This document shows, piece by piece, positions 59,410 through 64,000 of a DNA stretch of 64,000 bases. Position 1 is the stretch's first letter. Every line of letters starts with the position of its first letter. The DNA comes from Streptomyces erythrochromogenes (GTDB lineage: Bacteria; Actinomycetota; Actinomycetes; Streptomycetales; Streptomycetaceae). The notes below the pieces were generated by a model that saw only the letters and a program-made list of their open reading frames with translations, made no database searches and was not told where the DNA came from. Where the stretch lies: the NCBI RefSeq assembly GCF_036170895.1, contig NZ_CP108036.1, positions 4,340,001 to 4,404,000 on the forward strand, given 5' to 3'. A program made the position numbers and the translations under genes.

Positions 59410-59736
59410 GGATATCGGTCCCTTCGTGCGACGCCGCCACCTGCATGACGTGCGGCGATGTCGCCTGTTCGGATGTTTTGGGGCAATGCAACTTTCGACC
59501 GGAATCCCGGTTGATTCCTTTGTACCTCGATTCTCATTGCATTGCGAAGCTCAGTTAATTCTCTCCGCGTGTCCCGCCGCAATGCCGGGTACGTGGTTTT
59601 CCTGCGGATTTTGCGAAGCGTTGGTGAAGCCGAAACGGCGCGGTGATCAAGGCCGCCGGATATCTACCCGCGTAGAAATTTCGGCCGGGTACGCTGATGG
59701 AACCGCCTTGCACCAACCACCTCATCGGGAGTGCCA
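59410..59736. promoter_or_regulatory. AT-rich divergent promoter region lsrL/purS
   Basis: 327 nt, clearly AT-richer than the window (for example GGATGTTTTGGGGCAATGCAA and TAGAAATTTC). It contains an inverted repeat GCAATGCAA (59483-59491) / TTGCATTGC (59537-59545). No gene is seen. It must hold both promoters, is a natural binding target for Lsr2-type proteins, and TACGCT near 59690 could be a purS -10. Confidence 0.6.
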
Positions 59737-59982
59737 GTGGCACGCGTCGTAGTCGACGTCATGCTCAAGCCGGAGATCCTCGACCCCCAGGGCCAGGCGG
59801 TGCAGCGTGCACTGCCGCGCCTGGGCTTCGAGGGCATCGCCGACGTCCGTCAGGGGAAGCGCTTCGAACTGGAAGTGGAGGGACCGGTCGACCAGGCCGC
59901 CCTCGACCGCATCCACAAGATGGCCGAAACGTTCCTCGCCAACACCGTCATCGAAGACTTCACCGTGAAGGTCGAGGCCTGA
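59737..59982 (+). CDS. purS: phosphoribosylformylglycinamidine synthase subunit PurS
   Basis: 81 aa. Small scaffold subunit of the three-part FGAM synthase: [58 protein letters not shown]. It joins PurQ and PurL so that ammonia from glutamine reaches the synthetase. GTG at 59737 has GGGAG 5 nt upstream; GTG 59731 overlaps that site. First of three genes spaced 2 nt and -4 nt. Confidence 0.94.
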   Translation: MARVVVDVMLKPEILDPQGQAVQRALPRLGFEGIADVRQGKRFELEVEGPVDQAALDRIHKMAETFLANTVIEDFTVKVEA

Positions 59983-59984
59983 CG

Positions 59985-60661
59985 GTGACCACTCGCATCG
60001 GAGTCGTCACGTTCCCCGGAACGCTCGACGACCGTGACTCGCTGCGCGCCGTCCGCCTCGCGGGGGCCGAGCCGGTCTCGCTCTGGCACCGCGACAAGGA
60101 CCTCCACCAGGTCGACGCGGTCGTCCTCGCGGGCGGCTTCTCCTACGGGGACTACCTGCGCGCCGGGGCCATCTCCCGCTTCTCGCCGGTGATGGAGACC
60201 ATCATCGAGCAGGCCAGGGCCGGCATGCCGGTCCTCGGCATCTGCAACGGCTTCCAGGTCCTCACCGAGGCCCACCTGCTGCCGGGGGCGATGCTCCGCA
60301 ACAACCACCTGCACTTCATCTGCCGCGACCAGAAGCTGCGGGTGGAGAACGCGGAGACCGCGTGGACCGGCGACTACACCGCCGGCCAGGAGATCTCCGT
60401 ACCGCTCAAGAACATGGACGGCCGGTACGTCGCCGACGAGCGCACGCTCGACGAACTGGAGGCCGAAGGCCGAGTGGCCTTCCGCTACCTGGACGTGAAC
60501 CCGAACGGGTCGCTCCGCGACATCGCCGGCATCACCAACGCCGAGGGCAACGTCGTCGGCCTGATGCCGCACCCCGAGCACGCGGTCGAGCCGCTGATCG
60601 GGACCGGCCGCACCGACGGCCTCCCGTTCTTCACGTCGGTCCTGAAGAAGCTGGTCAGCGC

Positions 60662-60665
<4 letters not shown>
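59985..60665 (+). CDS. purQ: phosphoribosylformylglycinamidine synthase glutaminase PurQ
   Basis: 226 aa class I glutamine amidotransferase. Catalytic Cys in [11 protein letters not shown] (about 86), His and Glu in [12 protein letters not shown] (about 196-198), and [12 protein letters not shown] shaping the active site. It releases ammonia for PurL. GTG 59985 follows the purS stop by 2 nt; the end overlaps purL (ATGA). Confidence 0.95.
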
Positions 60666-62911
<2,246 letters not shown>

Positions 62912-62928
62912 TCCCGCCGCTTTCGTAC

Positions 62929-62961
62929 GAGCCCCCGGCCTGCCCCACCGGCCGGGGGCTC
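62929..62961 (+). terminator. purSQL operon terminator
   Basis: 12-bp perfect stem GAGCCCCCGGCC (62929-62940), 9-nt loop, complement 62950-62961, 17 nt past purL. Confidence 0.82.
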
Positions 62962-63034
62962 GGCGGTTTCCGGGGCGCCGCCCCTGTTGGTACGGTCGGC
63001 GCCGGAATCGCAGGTGCAAGAGCGGGGGGCGGGG

Positions 63035-64000
63035 ATGTTCGAACCACTGGGGCCGTCCAGGGGCGGGCCGTTGCCCGATCGGGGCCGATGGCGCAATGCG
63101 GTCAATTTGCTGCTGTGCACGGCAGGTGTGGGCGGCGTGGTGTTCGGTGGCTGGGCGCTGCACGACACGTACACGACCCACCAGTACGCCAAGGCCTCCC
63201 GTGGGCTGATCACCCGGGCGTGCGCCGGGCTGGTGGACGCCGACGCGGTCATGCGCCTGGACGGGGGCACCGACCGGGTGGTGCTCGGTGGCGACGAGCC
63301 CCGCACCGTCGACTTCGAGGGGATCCCGGACGGCTGCGTGCTGAGCCGCGTGGAGGAACGCCACGGCCGGGAGGTGCGGATCGGCCAGTTCACCCTCGAC
63401 ATCAAGGGGCTGCCCCAGGAGCGCGTCCTGCACACCGTCGAAGACTTCCCGGACGAGCCCTTCACCACCCTGGGCCTCGGCTCGCAGGGCGACATGACCG
63501 CCCGGACCAGGCTTCCGGACCGGATGCCGCTCGGCGACGGCCGGCTCGGTGACTACGGCCCCGACGACGTCACCGTCGTGGCGCGCTGCGAGCAGCCGGC
63601 CGAGGCCGCCACCACGACCCTGATCGTGACCGCCACCTCCCCCAGCACCCGGGACGAGGCCGGTGACCGTCCGGTCCTGGCGCGCCTCGCCCGCCAGGCG
63701 GCCGTGGGCGCCGCCGCGAAGTACGGCTGCCGGGCGCAGCTCCCCGAACTCCCGGACCGGCTGCCGGCACCCGTCGTCGATCTCGGTCCGGCAGCCGGTG
63801 ACCGGTCGGACAGCTGCGGCTGGTACGCCGCCCACCTGCGGACGGCGGACGGCGGAACGCTGCCCGACCGGGCGGCCGGAGTGCCCCTCGGCGGAGCCGC
63901 CCGCGAGGAGGGCTGCCTGCTCGCCGTGGGTCCCGGGGCGACCCGGCGCATCCATCCGACGCTGGGCAAGGAGCAGCGTGCCCACCTGGACCTGGACGCC
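63035..64000 (+). CDS. membrane-anchored protein, unknown function (partial, runs off the end)
   Basis: At least 322 codons, open from ATG 63035 (G-rich GGGGGGCGGGG just upstream) to the window end with strong GC3 bias. One TM helix near the N-terminus (about 23-42, NLLLCTAGVGGVVFGGWAL), then an extracytoplasmic region with two similar modules: residues 60-170 (RACAGLVDADAVMRLDGG...DGCVLSRVEERHG) and 180-320 (VVARCEQPAEAATTTLIVTAT, KYGCRAQLPELP, SDSCGWYAAHLRT, REEGCLLAV). Repeated Cys suggest disulphides. The frame was checked codon by codon; the 3' end is missing. No family is assigned. Confidence 0.7.
   Translation, partial: MFEPLGPSRGGPLPDRGRWRNAVNLLLCTAGVGGVVFGGWALHDTYTTHQYAKASRGLITRACAGLVDADAVMRLDGGTDRVVLGGDEPRTVDFEGIPDGCVLSRVEERHGREVRIGQFTLDIKGLPQERVLHTVEDFPDEPFTTLGLGSQGDMTARTRLPDRMPLGDGRLGDYGPDDVTVVARCEQPAEAATTTLIVTATSPSTRDEAGDRPVLARLARQAAVGAAAKYGCRAQLPELPDRLPAPVVDLGPAAGDRSDSCGWYAAHLRTADGGTLPDRAAGVPLGGAAREEGCLLAVGPGATRRIHPTLGKEQRAHLDLDA

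Overview
The window is a 64 kb stretch of a high-GC actinobacterial chromosome, almost certainly Streptomyces. The signs are strong G/C bias at third codon positions, many GTG starts, a Streptomyces subtilisin-inhibitor (SSI) gene, paired SigB-type sporulation sigma factors, a second Lsr2 (LsrL) beside purSQL, tadA, upp, dnaX, purD and purC in the usual Streptomyces order, and three sites matching the actinobacterial parS consensus. The parS sites and the housekeeping content suggest a position in the chromosome core, fairly near oriC. Sequence quality looks good: nearly every gene reads through, and the few breaks are confined to a small island and one gene start.

Layout. 0-3 kb: secreted trypsin-like protease, tRNA-Ser(TGA), two small exported proteins (one Asn/Gln-rich). 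3.1-7.8 kb: a five-gene, translationally coupled operon (acyl-CoA dehydrogenase, MaoC+DUF35 fusion, acyl-CoA dehydrogenase, MaoC hydratase, thiolase/lipid-transfer protein). Its content and protein lengths match the mycobacterial igr operon for steroid side-chain degradation. 8-10.3 kb: SigE-family sigma factor, two parS sites, acyl-CoA ligase. 10.3-14.8 kb (minus): monooxygenase-like membrane protein, a 1110-aa PAS/pseudokinase/receiver protein, SSI inhibitor. 15-19.6 kb: tRNA-Ser(GCT), tRNA-Arg(ACG), PH-domain protein, SMP-30 lactonase opposite an AsnC regulator, DUF2797, an ABM protein and an amidohydrolase. 19.7-25.6 kb: response regulator, sensor kinase (with an intragenic parS), GT2-GtrA and GT39 glycosyltransferases in one operon. 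25.9-28.8 kb: TetR gene next to a long inverted-repeat structure, then marR-MFS behind twin MarR-type operators. 29-32.4 kb: lipoprotein, sigN-like and sigF-like sigma factors, and an unannotated 53-aa ORF.

33-43.4 kb: tRNA-Ser(CGA), tadA with its acidic partner, a 59-aa basic protein, USP, upp, LytR_C protein, HerA-like ATPase, an OpcA paralogue without zwf, cupin, HhH glycosylase, VOC protein, exported protein. 43.5-46.2 kb: a truncated serine beta-lactamase followed by a 1.9-kb island between two copies of the 3' half of tRNA-Ser(GGA). The island holds vapBC and a frameshifted WYL-domain remnant but no integrase. 46.2-64 kb: tRNA-Ser(GGA), SRP RNA, dnaX, purD, an M48-like protein that has lost its zinc motif, a dimethylformamidase-like protein, purC, tRNA-Gly(GCC), a DesKR-type two-component system with an ABC-2 transporter, tRNA-Gly(GCC), tRNA-Gly(TCC), lsrL divergent from purS-purQ-purL, and a partial membrane-anchored protein running off the end.

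Working together: purD, purC and purSQL supply four steps of de novo purine synthesis; upp salvages uracil; dnaX, SRP RNA, tadA and seven tRNAs (including all four serine isoacceptors needed by this codon usage) are core functions. The accessory interest lies in the igr-like operon with its palindromic operator, the tRNA-bounded vapBC scar, the parS inside a kinase gene, and several proteins that keep an enzyme fold while losing catalytic residues.
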